Part shown: piece by piece, positions 33,162 to 44,500 of the stretch
Layout of the letters: each line of letters starts with the position of its first letter
Position numbering within the stretch: position 1 is the first letter of the stretch
DNA from: Sindora glabra
Lineage: Eukaryota; Streptophyta; Magnoliopsida; Fabales; Fabaceae
Direction of reading: 5' to 3'
Length of the DNA stretch: 64,000 nt
NCBI GenBank assembly: GCA_020226215.1
Contig: CM035230.1
Location: 22,611,883-22,675,882, forward strand
The notes under the pieces: model-generated
The model's database searches: none
Told to the model about the DNA's origin: nothing
What the model saw: only the letters and a program-made list of their open reading frames with translations
Translations under genes and position numbers: made by a program

Positions 33162-33997
33162 GAGTTGTTTGGTTTAATTGGGAGAAAGGAAAAAGAATCA
33201 AGAATGGAAAACTAGGAGAAAGAAAATGAATGCCTTATAATTACTCATTTTATTTGATTTAAATAAGAAAATAAATCATGTTCTCCTATAATTATTATTG
33301 TATCATGATAATTATTATTCTACTATTTATTTTTATTATTTATTAATATTTTATTAATATTATTATCACTATTATTAATATTTTATTAGTTTTTATTTTT
33401 ATTTTAATTGCTAATTTCTTATTTTTATAATTATTCAATATTAATTATTTAATATTTGATTAATATTACTTTTATTATTTATATTTTATTTTTGATAATT
33501 TTATTTTTATTATTGTATTATAATTATTTATTTTCCTTTTATTAATATTATTAAATTTTATAATTTTATTTTAATTTTATTATTATTTTATTAATATTAT
33601 TTTTATTACTATATTGGTATTTACAAATATTATTTTTATGTTTTTATATTATTAACTATTTTATTATATTTATTACTATTACTATAATCATCATATATTT
33701 TTATTATTTAATTAATATTTTTATCTTTTAATAATTTTTATTATTATTTATTATTAACTAATAACAAAAATTATCATTATATTGAATATAATAAGCTCAA
33801 AATTCAGAATGAGAGAATCGAATTCTCTAAAAAATTGGAAGGAGTTGTCAATCTCTTATTTAGGGTAGTTCCATTAAAAGAAAATGAGAAAAGGGAATGA
33901 GTTTTTTTAATTTTTTTTGTACTAAATATATACAAAAGGAATAAAAATTCACCATTCCCTTTCTTTTTTTTTTTTATTACTCCTAACTAAATGATTC
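33162..33997. mobile_element. Harbinger-like AT-rich MITE, copy 1 (836 bp)
   Basis: Flanked by TTAAA on both sides (33157-33161 and 33998-34002). Ends are GAGTTGTTTGGTTTAATTGG and, on the other strand, GAATCATTTAGTTAGGAG. The interior is mostly (ATT)n-type sequence. A second copy of the same family with the same design lies at 53008-53830. It has no coding capacity. Confidence 0.78.
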
Positions 33998-34002
33998 TTA
34001 AA

Positions 34003-34500
34003 ATTGTTACTTGATACCACATTAAAACCTAAATTAGATCATATATTTTATATATTTTGATATATGTTTATATGATAAATATAATTGAATTCTACTTCTA
34101 GTTAAATATAAATGTGGTATAAATATGTGATATATATATATATATTGTGTTTTGGATTTTGGTTTGATATGTATAATTGAATCAATTTTAATGAAAAAGT
34201 TATCAAAACAAAAGAAATCAACTTTTTTAATAATAAACATTCAATTATTAAGTTGGTTCTTATTTAGTAATTGACATCAAACATTAGTTAAAAAGGATTA
34301 TGTCATTTTGTTAAAGACAACAAGGATTTTATACTTAACTAACCTCTGATATCCAAAGTTATATACCTTAGCTATCTTTAGACATTAACATTTTATAGTA
34401 ACTAACATGGAATCCTTTATCTTCGAGTCCGATTTGAAAATAAAAAAGTTAAAGCATATCATAAGATGAAAATAAATGGAGTATAACATGATGTCATTTG
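34003..34500. other. No recognisable gene
   Basis: AT-rich. The minus-strand frame at 34034-34240 spans a TA run and is not convincing. Confidence 0.4.
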
Positions 34501-35160
34501 TAAATTTCCTCCTAAAACTCTTCTAACCCTAAAATGATTCTCTATCTTATAAGATATGCTCTTCTTCTAGCCTTAAGATAATTCTTTTTAATTTTATATT
34601 TTTGCTCATTAATTATTTTGCAAGATTGAAGTTTCGTTAGTTTGTGCCAATTATGTAAGGTTTAGCACTCACTAGAAATTACAAAATATAAATGGAAGGA
34701 TTTATTTTAGTTTTTATATTTAGCCTTACAATTTAATTTATGGTTATATAGTTTATTATATTTTGTTGCCTATCATTTAATGTAACTTTTACAAGTTTCT
34801 ATGAATAAAAAATTTGATTTCATTCATCTTCTTTAGTATTCAATAGTATTATCTACTATTTATTTATATAAAATATGTAATATTATATACTAAATTTTCA
34901 TGCATGTTCATTGTATCCATAGGTATTGTATTCAAAAGTGCTTTTATAGGAAGTGCAACAATCACATTACAATGGGTATTGAAATAGATCTAGGAAAGTA
35001 CCTATCTTTACTTAGGGTATTATATAAAACCTTTCACTATTTTTAATATTTTTGTTATTCAATTTATTCTTTAAAATCATTGAAATTAGGATTTTATAGA
35101 ATCATAGAATATGTTGGTTTCTATTTTTGGTTAGGGCATTTCATAAGGAGGAATATAGGG
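34500..35160. repeat. Copy A of a diverged direct duplication
   Basis: Shares a long collinear series of blocks with 35545-36150: CCTTAAGATA, TTAATTATTTTG, GGATTTATTTTA, AACTTTTACAA, TTTGATTTCATTCATCTT, TAATATTATATA, TTATTCTTTAAAAT and GATTTTATAG. Spacing between copies is about 1.05 kb and identity perhaps 70%. These might be the two LTRs of a small internally deleted element or a segmental tandem duplication. Confidence 0.75.
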
Positions 35161-35544
35161 AAAATTAGGAAGATGAGAGTGTGAGGAAAAAAGAGATGAA
35201 GTTAAGGTTTAAAGGGTGGATGAGTGAGTGAGGAATAAAGGGATGGGGTTTGGATAAGGGGGTGAGGAATTGGACGATGAGATTTAAGGGTAGGTGATAG
35301 GACATACCACATCAATTATTAAAATAAACTAATGTGATATTGTAGAAATTACATGTTGGTTCCTTGAAAGAAAATGATGCTTAATGTTATTTTCCTAAGT
35401 GCTAGCAAAATAAATGATGTGATTTTTTTTTTTCATATAAAACCAATATTATTTTTATCATTTATGATGACTATAAATTTGATTTTAAAAATAGATATAC
35501 AATGACATTCGATTAGGCATTGCTTATATACTACTAAGTAATCC

Positions 35545-36150
35545 TCTAAACACCCTATATCAATTAGCCATTTTAAAGTAATGAATCTAACAAGGGATGC
35601 ACTTCTTCCAACCTTAAGATATTTCTATTTAATTTTGTGTTTTTGTTCACTAATTATTTTGTAAAACTAAAACTCTATTAGCTTATGATTAAATATGATA
35701 GCTTTAGTAACACTCATAAGAAAAGCACAACCTATAAATTCAAAGATTTATTTTACTATTGTCTATCATTTTCATACAACTTTTACAAAATTCTACATAT
35801 AAGAAATTTAATTTCATTCATCTTTTTTAACATTTGGTGCTATTATTTACTATTTATATGAAATGTATAATATTATATATCGGATTTTCATGAATACTTG
35901 TTTTATCTATAAGTATTTTATTTAAAAGTATTTTTCTAGTTAGTGCAAATCTTATATAATGAGTAATGAATATCAAAACAAATTTAGTGAAGTACCAATT
36001 TCTAATTGAGTTATAGTACATAACATTTTATTGTTTTTAATCTTTTATCATTCAATTTATTCTTTAAAATTATTAAAATTGAGATTTTATAGCATCAAAG
36101 AAATATTGATTTCTATTTCTAATTTAGATGTTTTGTAAAAAGAAATATAC
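35545..36150. repeat. Copy B of a diverged direct duplication
   Basis: Collinear partner of 34500-35160. The 385-bp spacer (35161-35544) has a purine-rich start (GATGAGAGTGTGAGG and similar repeats to 35300). I see no TG/CA ends or primer site, so the LTR interpretation is unproven. Confidence 0.75.
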
Positions 36151-36172
36151 GGGACAAAAGGACCGAGAAAAG

Positions 36173-36218
36173 TGGGATGGATCTTGAATCCGTAAAGGAC
36201 CGATTCAAGTTCGTCCCA
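36173..36218. repeat. Hairpin with 17-18-bp near-perfect stem
   Basis: TGGGATGGATCTTGAATC pairs with GATTCAAGTTCGTCCCA around a loop of about 11 bases. Only one bulge and one or two mismatches are visible. Confidence 0.75.
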
Positions 36219-36357
36219 TTACCGTCGTTAGTAAAACTTGTTTCCGAACCTTATGAAATCCAAGTAATCAGTCGAGAATGATTTAAAGCGTTTTGCTTTT
36301 GCTAATTACTTTTGCCATTAATTGCATCTTTCAAGATGGCATAAAAGCCTTGGCCAC

Positions 36358-36423
36358 TAGATACCTTACACTAATAAAAGAAGGAAGCCTTAGATACTTT
36401 ACACTAATTAAAGAAGGAAGTTT
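36358..36423. repeat. 33-bp tandem duplication
   Basis: TAGATACCTTACACTAAT and AAAGAAGGAAG blocks repeat with four changes. Confidence 0.9.
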
Positions 36424-36770
36424 TAAACTCCGCGAAAAGCGCTTAGCTACGTAATCTACATGAGTTCATGTTTCTAAAATGTCGTCGACTGTTTGTCTTT
36501 GCCAAGACAATGTCATGTTCATGTTATCAATTCAGGCAAGGAATAGGTTTCATCATATCTTCCTTTGCACGGTTTCGATTTAGAAAATATCATATAAAGT
36601 GGTCTGTCAACTTGAGGGACGTTGAATGCTTTGAGGATGTTAAGCTCCTGTATCCGAAGAAATTAGTAGTGGAAAGTGTCATCATTGTTTTGGGGAAGAA
36701 TCCACTAGTTTAGGACTTTTTCTCTTGATGCGATGTTGTGGCGTGGGATCCGGGTCGGTCATATTTAAAA

Positions 36771-39343
36771 TAAAATATTATAATTATTAATAAAAATTAA
36801 ATAAATATAATTAATTAAAAATAATTTTTAAATTTATTACAATCAAATTTTTTATCACTTTTTGTACATAATTTCGCAATTCATTTTTGAAGTATTGAAT
36901 TGAAATTCCATATTTCTAATTTAATTTTTATTAATTATATAACATAAAAATTACTTATGAAAAATAATGAGATTAATTAATATACTATAATATTTTGATT
37001 CTTGTTTAAAAATTTCATAAAAATAATATAAATTAATGAAATAGTAAATTAAGTTAACCATAGGTGTTAATTTTGAATTTTGTATAATTTAAGGAGTGAT
37101 TTTTCAAAATTTTAAAATAGAAGGCTAGGCAAAGTTCAACTACCCTAAATCTAATGGGGATATTTTACATTTTCTCTTTTTTATAATACAACAGGGTGGT
37201 GATTTCATAGTGTAATTTTTATTATCTTATTTTTATTTTCTCACTCACACTTTCTAACAAAAAATTTAAATTGGACCTTATTTTGAGTTCTATACCCTCT
37301 ATTAGAGGAAGATTTAAATTCTCTCATTTTTCTATCATTTTTAGGAAAAAAATACTTGATACTACATTAATAGTGAAAACTCAATGTCACACTCATATAA
37401 ATATTATTAATTAAATTATTTTTTAATTCAGTAATCTAATTTGATAGAAATAACCTATTTTAATAAAAAAATTAATTATTTTTAAGAAAATCAAATTACT
37501 AATTTAGAAAATTAATATATTTGGTGATATTTATATAAAAGCAATACTAAGTTTTCAATGTTAATATAATACTCAAACTCAAAGCTTTTTCCAGTGATTG
37601 AGGGATAAAGAGATAAATTTTATTCTAATACCAGTGTTATTTATTGAAGGACACAATTTCCATAAAAAAAAATTATGCATCTATGCTAAAAATCACAATC
37701 TCATTTTTAAAAAATGGAGAAAATTTCTATCCATCAGAAAATATGAAAAATTAAGGTCGAATATAGATGTGAATCAAGCATTTTAATCCTAGGTTTGAGG
37801 CTCGAATATAAATGGTAGAGGGCTATTATATGATGTCTCGAACAACATGTAATGACATATTATCACGTGACATAATTTTTTAATTAAGAAATATTAGGGA
37901 AATTATATTTTGCTCTTCCAAAATTTGTTGTAATTATATTTAATATTTCTCATTTCTTAAAATTATATATTTTCATTATTTTGAAATACAACGATATGTA
38001 TTAATTTTTAATTATGAATTTTTAATATCATTTATTATATTTAGATAATTATTTTTTGTATTCTTATGTACAAATATTAAATATAATTATATAAAAAAGT
38101 AGAAATTACTTTTATTCTTTAAAAAAAAGTGCACATTCACATATAAAAATAAGAAAATAATTTTTTAGAGACAACAGTAAAGAAAGAATTAAATTTAAAA
38201 CTTTAATACTATTATATTTTATAACAACGAAAATACTTTATGTAATAGATGTGTATATTTTTATATAATGCGGGGCATTAAATATAATTAAATCAAATTT
38301 TGAAGGAGGTTAACATAATTTCCTCAAAAATATAATGCAGCGATTTGACATATGAAAATATTCATATTATACTTCCGAAAATATAATATTGAAGGATTCG
38401 ATGACCAATCATAGAAATGAATTGTAATAACTAACCCGACCCAGTCTCAAATAAATTTTAATTAACTTGTTGGGCTACTCTTCACTGCTATGTATTACAC
38501 CTTCAACGTCTATTATTTGAAGAATTTAATATTGATTCCTATCCGATGATTATACAAATGATATTATTTACTTAACATATTTAACGTCAATTTTGAATTA
38601 ATGTGGAAAATAAATAATAATATTAGTATATATAACTAACGTAAATATTATAAGAAATTGATTTATATTTTCTTTCACAATTATTTTAATTTTTATATTT
38701 TACATCATAAAATGTTTATATAATTTTTTTAATGTAGCTTCTTCGTATTCTACTAAAATATTTATGATCAAAATTGAATAAATTTAACATCCTATTAAAA
38801 TATGTATTTTAAATTTAAAAATTTTGAAAACACATAACTTCACGTTCAATTATTTATTTGAAGGAAATTTTATATAACTTTCATATAAGTTTTCAAGATA
38901 TATTCATTTACAAAATCCTCATGGGGTTTTTTCCCTCCCAAAATTGTGAAAAACAATCATTTTCAATTTTTTTTTCACTTTTCTCCATCTATTGGCATTG
39001 TTAGTCAATTTCAAACTTCCCTGCAATATCTTGTTGAACATATAATAAATAATTGAAACTTAAATATAATATTAAAAATTATATAAAAAATACAAATAAA
39101 AATATCTTAAAAAAACTATGCAATAAGTATCTCTTGTCATTGTTCAGCTAGTTTTGATTTTTACTACAACATTTAATCAAACAATGGTAGATATCTAAAA
39201 TTCAAAAATAAAAACAAATTTTATATAAAGGAAATGCAAATAAAAATTTCTTAAAAATGCTTAAAAATTAGAGAAATAGAAGAAATACAAATCTAGCAAA
39301 TAAAAGTTAAAACAAAAAAAGCAACTCTTATATTTAGAACCTA
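36771..39343. other. AT-rich stretch without a gene
   Basis: No credible frame or RNA gene. The 62-codon frame at 37598-37786 is AT-driven. Confidence 0.45.
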
Positions 39344-40011
39344 TTTCATACTAAGGGCGCAAACGAACCGAGTTGAACCGAATATCTGAATGCTCAAACT
39401 CTAACTCGTCAATATTAAATGAGCTTGAGCTCGAACTCATCAAGCTCAAAAAAGTCAAGCTCGAGTTCAAGCTTAATTCAAATACGAGCTCAATCGAATT
39501 TATTTGAGTTTAAATGAACTTTAAATTCTTTACTCTAAATTTTTAATCGAACCTAAGTATTTAAGTTCAAACTCGAGCTTAAGTTATATTCGAGTTTAAA
39601 CGATCCTAAATGAACTTATACAAGCCTAAAAGAGTTTAGTGAATTTTTTATATTTACATTATATATAATATACGAGCTTAAATGGACCTAAAAGAGTTTA
39701 GTGAGTTTTTTATATTTATATTATATATAATATACAAGCTTAAATGGGCCTAAAATAACTTAGTGAATTTTTTATATTTACATTATATATAATATAAAAT
39801 ATAAAAATATATTTTATATTAAACTCATTTAAGCTCACGAACAATTCGAGCCAAGCAATAAAAAGCTCAAGCTTAAGCTCAACTCATTTAATAAACTAGC
39901 TAAGCTCATTTTGGCTTAACTTGTTAAAATTCAAACTCAAACCGAATTTTTTACGAATTGATTTCAAACTACTCATGAGTAGCTCTACTCATTTGCACCC
40001 CTATTTCATAC
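39344..40011. mobile_element. hAT-type MITE with perfect target duplication
   Basis: TTTCATAC flanks the element on both sides (39344-39351 and 40004-40011), an exact 8-bp duplication. The element (39352-40003, 652 bp) has terminal inverted repeats TAAGGGCGCAAA and, on the other strand, TAGGGGTGCAAA. Inside are many GAGCTTGAGCTCGA-type motifs and a 62-bp tandem repeat. It has no coding capacity. Both the 8-bp duplication and the TAGGGGTG end are hAT hallmarks. Confidence 0.93.
39632..39797. repeat. 62-bp tandem repeat inside the hAT MITE
   Basis: GTTTAGTGA, TTTTTTATATTTA, ATTATATATAATATA and AGCTTAAATG blocks recur at 39632, 39694 and 39756, the last copy partial. Confidence 0.85.
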
Positions 40012-40210
40012 TCAAGACTAGTTAAAAAAGCATTAGATAATTCATCAATGTATGCTGGAGGATGGATTAAGATCTAATACTTTGCAAATAAAGCTAAATA
40101 GTGACAAAGATTGAGTTTGGAAGTTTTAAAATAAATAAGAAGAAGAGTAAGAGTAATAATAAGAAAAAAAATTTACTTTATCTTATAATGCAAAAATGTA
40201 TGTATTTATA

Positions 40211-40670
40211 TAACTTTAGACATTGGTTATTTTATAAAACAATTTCTAAAATCTTGTGGAAAAAATGCAACTATTTGTTAAAGAACTGGCATCTATAGTG
40301 TTCTTTTATTTTCAAAAATGGCATCACTCTTATGAATTTTGACATCGATTATTTTAGAAATTGACATCTAAAATCTCACGAGAAGAAAAGATGATAATTC
40401 TTTAAGGAATCGATGTTTAAAGTGTTCTCATATCTTCAAAAATAGCATTACTTACATAACTTTAAATGTCAATTATTTTATAAGCTAATATCTAAAATAT
40501 TTTAAGAAGAAAAGATTACTTTTTTTAAAGAACAGTGTCTAAATTATTCTTGTATATTGAAAAATGGAACGACTCACATGACTTTAGATATTAATTATTT
40601 TATAAATTAACATATAAAATCTCATGAAAAAAATAATGATTTTTTTAAAGCCAACGTCTAAAATGTCCTT
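40211..40670. repeat. Minisatellite-like repeat, about 122 bp, nearly four copies
   Basis: Copies begin near 40211, 40334, 40458 and 40580 with ACTTTAGACAT-like sequence, then TTATTTTATAA, AATCTCA, GAAGAAAAGAT, TTTAAAGAA and GTGTTCT. They are diverged but collinear. Such arrays occur in subterminal parts of plant DNA transposons, but I found no element ends here. Confidence 0.75.
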
Positions 40671-41098
40671 GGATTACTTTATACAATAGTTCTTTATTTG
40701 AACTAATGTAATAAATTACACCTATTTGCAAAATGTTATTACGCCATTATATACATCAAATTTTATTTTAATTAAGATTGATATGTTAATGTCAAAGGGC
40801 AAATTTGTAATAATGATTATCTTTAAGTATAGATATACCCAGAATATTTAATTCAAGTAGTATTTAAAGTTATTTGAAAATTTTACATCATCCTATACAT
40901 TTAAAATTTGATATCTAATTTTTACATGTGTGCTTTTAATAATTTAACCATTCCTACTATTAAAGAAAACACACCATAACATGTTGAGTTTTATATGATG
41001 CATTTAATAACATAAATGAATGGCAAAATCAAACATTAATGCTTAGTCTTTTGTCTTGATCGGTCACACTCTTATTGCTTCCTCACAATCAAACTAAA

Positions 41099-41372
41099 GT
41101 TCCATTTACTTTAGCAAAAAACATCCATGAAATATAATTATAAAATATTAAAATAATAAAAAATAGTTTAAATGTTCAATGATAAATGTTAAGAGTTTGA
41201 TGGAAAATAACTTTTTTTATGAAAAAGATGAAATTACTTTCCTCCATTATCATATATCCAAATATCATTATTTTCAATCTAAACTATAGAAGTACATGTT
41301 ATTTCTTCATTTGTGAGAGAGAGAGAGAGAGATTCCTATGAAAAACATTTTTTTGATGAACAAATAGAGCCT
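41099..41372. mobile_element. AT-rich MITE family R, copy 1
   Basis: Ends resemble AGTTCCATTTAC...GTAAATGGAACT-type inverted repeats. The right end on the other strand reads AGGCTCTATTTGTTCATC. The core TATAATTATAAAATATTAAA is shared with the other copies. A (GA)n run lies at 41318-41331. Confidence 0.55.
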
Positions 41373-41375
41373 ATA

Positions 41376-41647
41376 ATTCGTTTATTTTTGTGAAAAATAT
41401 GTTTTGTAAGAATATAGTTATAAAATATTAGGATAATGAAAAATAGTTTAAATATTTAATTTTAAAATATAAGGAATTTGCAAAAGACAACTTTCTCTTT
41501 AAAAAGAAGTTTTTTTTTCTACTATGTGCCTTTAGGTATTATATTTTTTAATTATAAATTACCAAAATACATGATACTTCTTCGTTTATATACAAAAAAA
41601 ATAAGATTTTCTTATGAAAAATATTTTTTGATAAATAAACAGAGCCT
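41376..41647. mobile_element. AT-rich MITE family R, copy 2
   Basis: Directly follows copy 1 in the same orientation. Right end on the other strand is AGGCTCTGTTTATTTATC. Core TATAGTTATAAAATATTAGG. Confidence 0.55.
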
Positions 41648-44315
41648 AAATCTGAAAAAAAGAAATCTATGGCTCACTAATTTCTAAGCCTAACAAGTTA
41701 AATAATATTACAAAGTAATGTTATATGAAACTCGACTAACTTCTTAAGAAATTGAATATTCCATCATTGATTTATCCTTTTTTTTAAATTTTAAAATAAA
41801 TAAATTAAAATTGAAAACACAAATTTTAATAAATCAACGAGGAAAAATACCCTATCTGTTAAAAAGTTTAACTCCCGTTTTACCCAATGTTATATATCCA
41901 CATTTGTCAATCATATTTTATCGTAAATGTAAGAGAATTTCATTACGGGACCTCTTGCATATGCAAAAGTGCACAACATGACAGAGCTGAGACAGAGAGG
42001 CATTGTGTACGCATTTAATAATGTGATGATATTCGATATTAGGTATAGCAATATACATTATTTTTTAGTCCTTTATGTATGTCTTGAAATCGAATTCAAA
42101 ATTTTATATACTTGCCAATTGCTTTGTCGCTTTTAGGTAAAGAGGCGTGCAAGAACCCACGTCAAAAAATAGACCATACGAGACCCCACGTCCAAATTTG
42201 CAGAAGCCTGCATTATTTGTGGGTAACATTTTTATCACAAGCTTGATCCCACATTGTGCTGTTGCTTTTATATTGGTTTAAGAAAAAGTAAAAAGACTAT
42301 GAACATCACATTTCTACTTTACTGACTTTAATTTAAGCCTTTTTTTTTTTATCTTGATTTGCAGAATAATGCTTGTATTTTTGCCTATATTAATTTATTG
42401 TCATAATTAACTTGTATATCATTTACGATGATTTTTTTTTACCACTCTTCAGTTGCATATCATATATTAGAAGTAATCATTGATTGGTTAATAATGATTA
42501 AAACTCTTTTTTTAACTAATTATTTCTAATTATTATGTGCTTTTTTCAATTAAAATTAATTTATTGCATAATCTTAATTACATTTAATGGATGAATTTGA
42601 TTTTGGTTGACTAAATTCAGTTTCGGTAAATTTAAAATCTAATCTTTTTAAATGTCTAAACAAATAGATTTAATGATTGAAATGAGCCTATAAATATATG
42701 TTAGCACTATAATTCCATTAATATAATTATAATAAGATGCAATCAAGTATTAAATTATAAAAATAATTAATGAAACTTTAAATTTGAACTTTTAACTAAA
42801 AAAATTAATATATATTTTAATTAGTATCAATTTATTGTGGTTAAGAATGTTATATCAGCAATTAAACCATCACTTGAAATTTATAAATTTTTTTCTTCAT
42901 TTTTAACCTAAAGACGAAGATAACTTAATGTGAAAATTTTCAAATTAAAAAGAATCGCATAAAAAAATCTGTTAATATAATATCTAAGACTAATGCAAGC
43001 TTGTCTCCCCCTTTCACGGCTTTCGCAAGCTATTGATTTATTTATTTATTTATTGTCTCCTCAATAACCCAAGTCCAATTCCCTCGTGCGTGTGTTAAAT
43101 GACTAATATACCACTCCTGTTAGCTATCACTAAAAATTAAAAAATAATTAAAAAAAAACAACTTAAGACTATTGAGCACCACCAAATCTGGCTTGTATGT
43201 GAGGTTAAACTCTAATAGAAATCTATTCCTTCCAATTTATAACAATTAAAATTTGAATAAAAAGCAGCCATAAGATATGATAAATGCAAGAAAATGTTAC
43301 TACAGAAATCCAAAATTGTAAAAAATTATAAATACGGTTTAATCCGTAATTATAATATTGTACGTAATATTATGGTCGTAGACTATTTTTTAAATCTTAG
43401 ATACTTAAGATGAATCAAACAACAAAATATAAAAAATGAAGAGTGTTAAGAAAAAATATATTTTCTCTAAATTGATGGAAACTCTATGATAATCATCTAT
43501 AATTATTTCTATAAAATAACTATGGTGGATATAGATCACTTTCTGTCATTTTTGGATAAATTAATAGACGATAATGATATCTTATGGCTTGGACTTCTAT
43601 CAGCTGCCCATGTGATTCTTTGGTTAATATGGATTCCCTTCAATTAATGAAAAATATCTATTCTTCATGTTTAATGCAGAACATGACATGCTCAGACAAG
43701 CCAGTATAAAAATTAAAGAATTTCGTTCAGATAATGGATAATAACTAATTATAGTTTATTATATTTTTTATAAATATTTAGTTGCATTTTTAAATTTTTT
43801 TATTAATTCATTATATATAATAATTATGATTAAATTAAAGTTATCTAAAAGAAATTTTATTTTAATCAAAATTATAAGCTAACTATTAAAATTTCCAGAC
43901 ATATTAACTTTACTTTTCTTTTAACTTTGATCTTTATCATCCTTATTCTAACGATATAAAAATAAAAACTCCTTTTTCTCAATCTCTTTGTCTAAGTCAC
44001 AGTTTGATATTCCAAAGTAATTTTTGTATATCTTTCAAACAAAAATGGATTATGTCGAAACAATCATTAAAAGATTTTACTAAATATAAAATTAATTATA
44101 TACAACTAATTGTTATTCAGTCATTGCACGAAAGAAGCACAAGCTAAAGGTCACAAAATTTCCTTCATAGAATGGATTGCAGTTTTAAGAGCTACTTTAG
44201 AACTTGATTCTGTTTTATTAGGATATCTTAATTATATGCTGTACTATATTTTTATTTTATAGTTTTAGACTCTCGTTTGCGGTTATTTTACTCGTAGTAG
44301 GAGTACCAATGTAAC
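41648..44315. other. AT-rich stretch without a gene
   Basis: Nothing codes convincingly. A less AT-rich patch at 42140-42270 contains two CCCACGT boxes. Another at 43525-43720 has no frame I recognise. Confidence 0.4.
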
Positions 44316-44500
44316 ATTTTAGCCTCCATATATTTTAATAAAAAAATAGAAATATAATTTTTAAATATTAAGATAACAAAAAATATTTTATATATTTATT
44401 CAATATCAAAGATGAAGAATGTGATAAAAAATAATATTTTTATTTAAAAAAAGTTAATTTTCTCAAGTGTTTTCCACTTAATTAATTAAAAAAAATTAGA
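44316..44500. mobile_element. AT-rich MITE family R, partial copy
   Basis: Shares TATAATTTTTAAATATTAAG, AAAATATTTTATATATTTA and TCAATAT blocks with the other copies. Ends are unclear. Confidence 0.4.

Larger units (their letters stand above)
36155..36770. other. Less AT-rich island of unknown nature
   Basis: Richer in G and C than the DNA on either side, with CG dinucleotides such as ACCGTCGTTAG, CTCCGCG and GTCGTCGACTG. It contains a strong hairpin (36173-36218), a 33-bp tandem duplication (36358-36423) and an 81-codon plus-strand frame (36468-36713) with no family I recognise. Its abrupt start at the end of duplicate copy B suggests foreign or relocated sequence, perhaps organellar or a gene remnant. 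Confidence 0.45.

Noticed and set aside
36173..36218. tRNA-like sequence (GATTCAAGTTCGTCCCA looks like a T-arm and acceptor)
   Set aside because: Only about 46 bases, no anticodon or D arm; it is better read as a simple hairpin.
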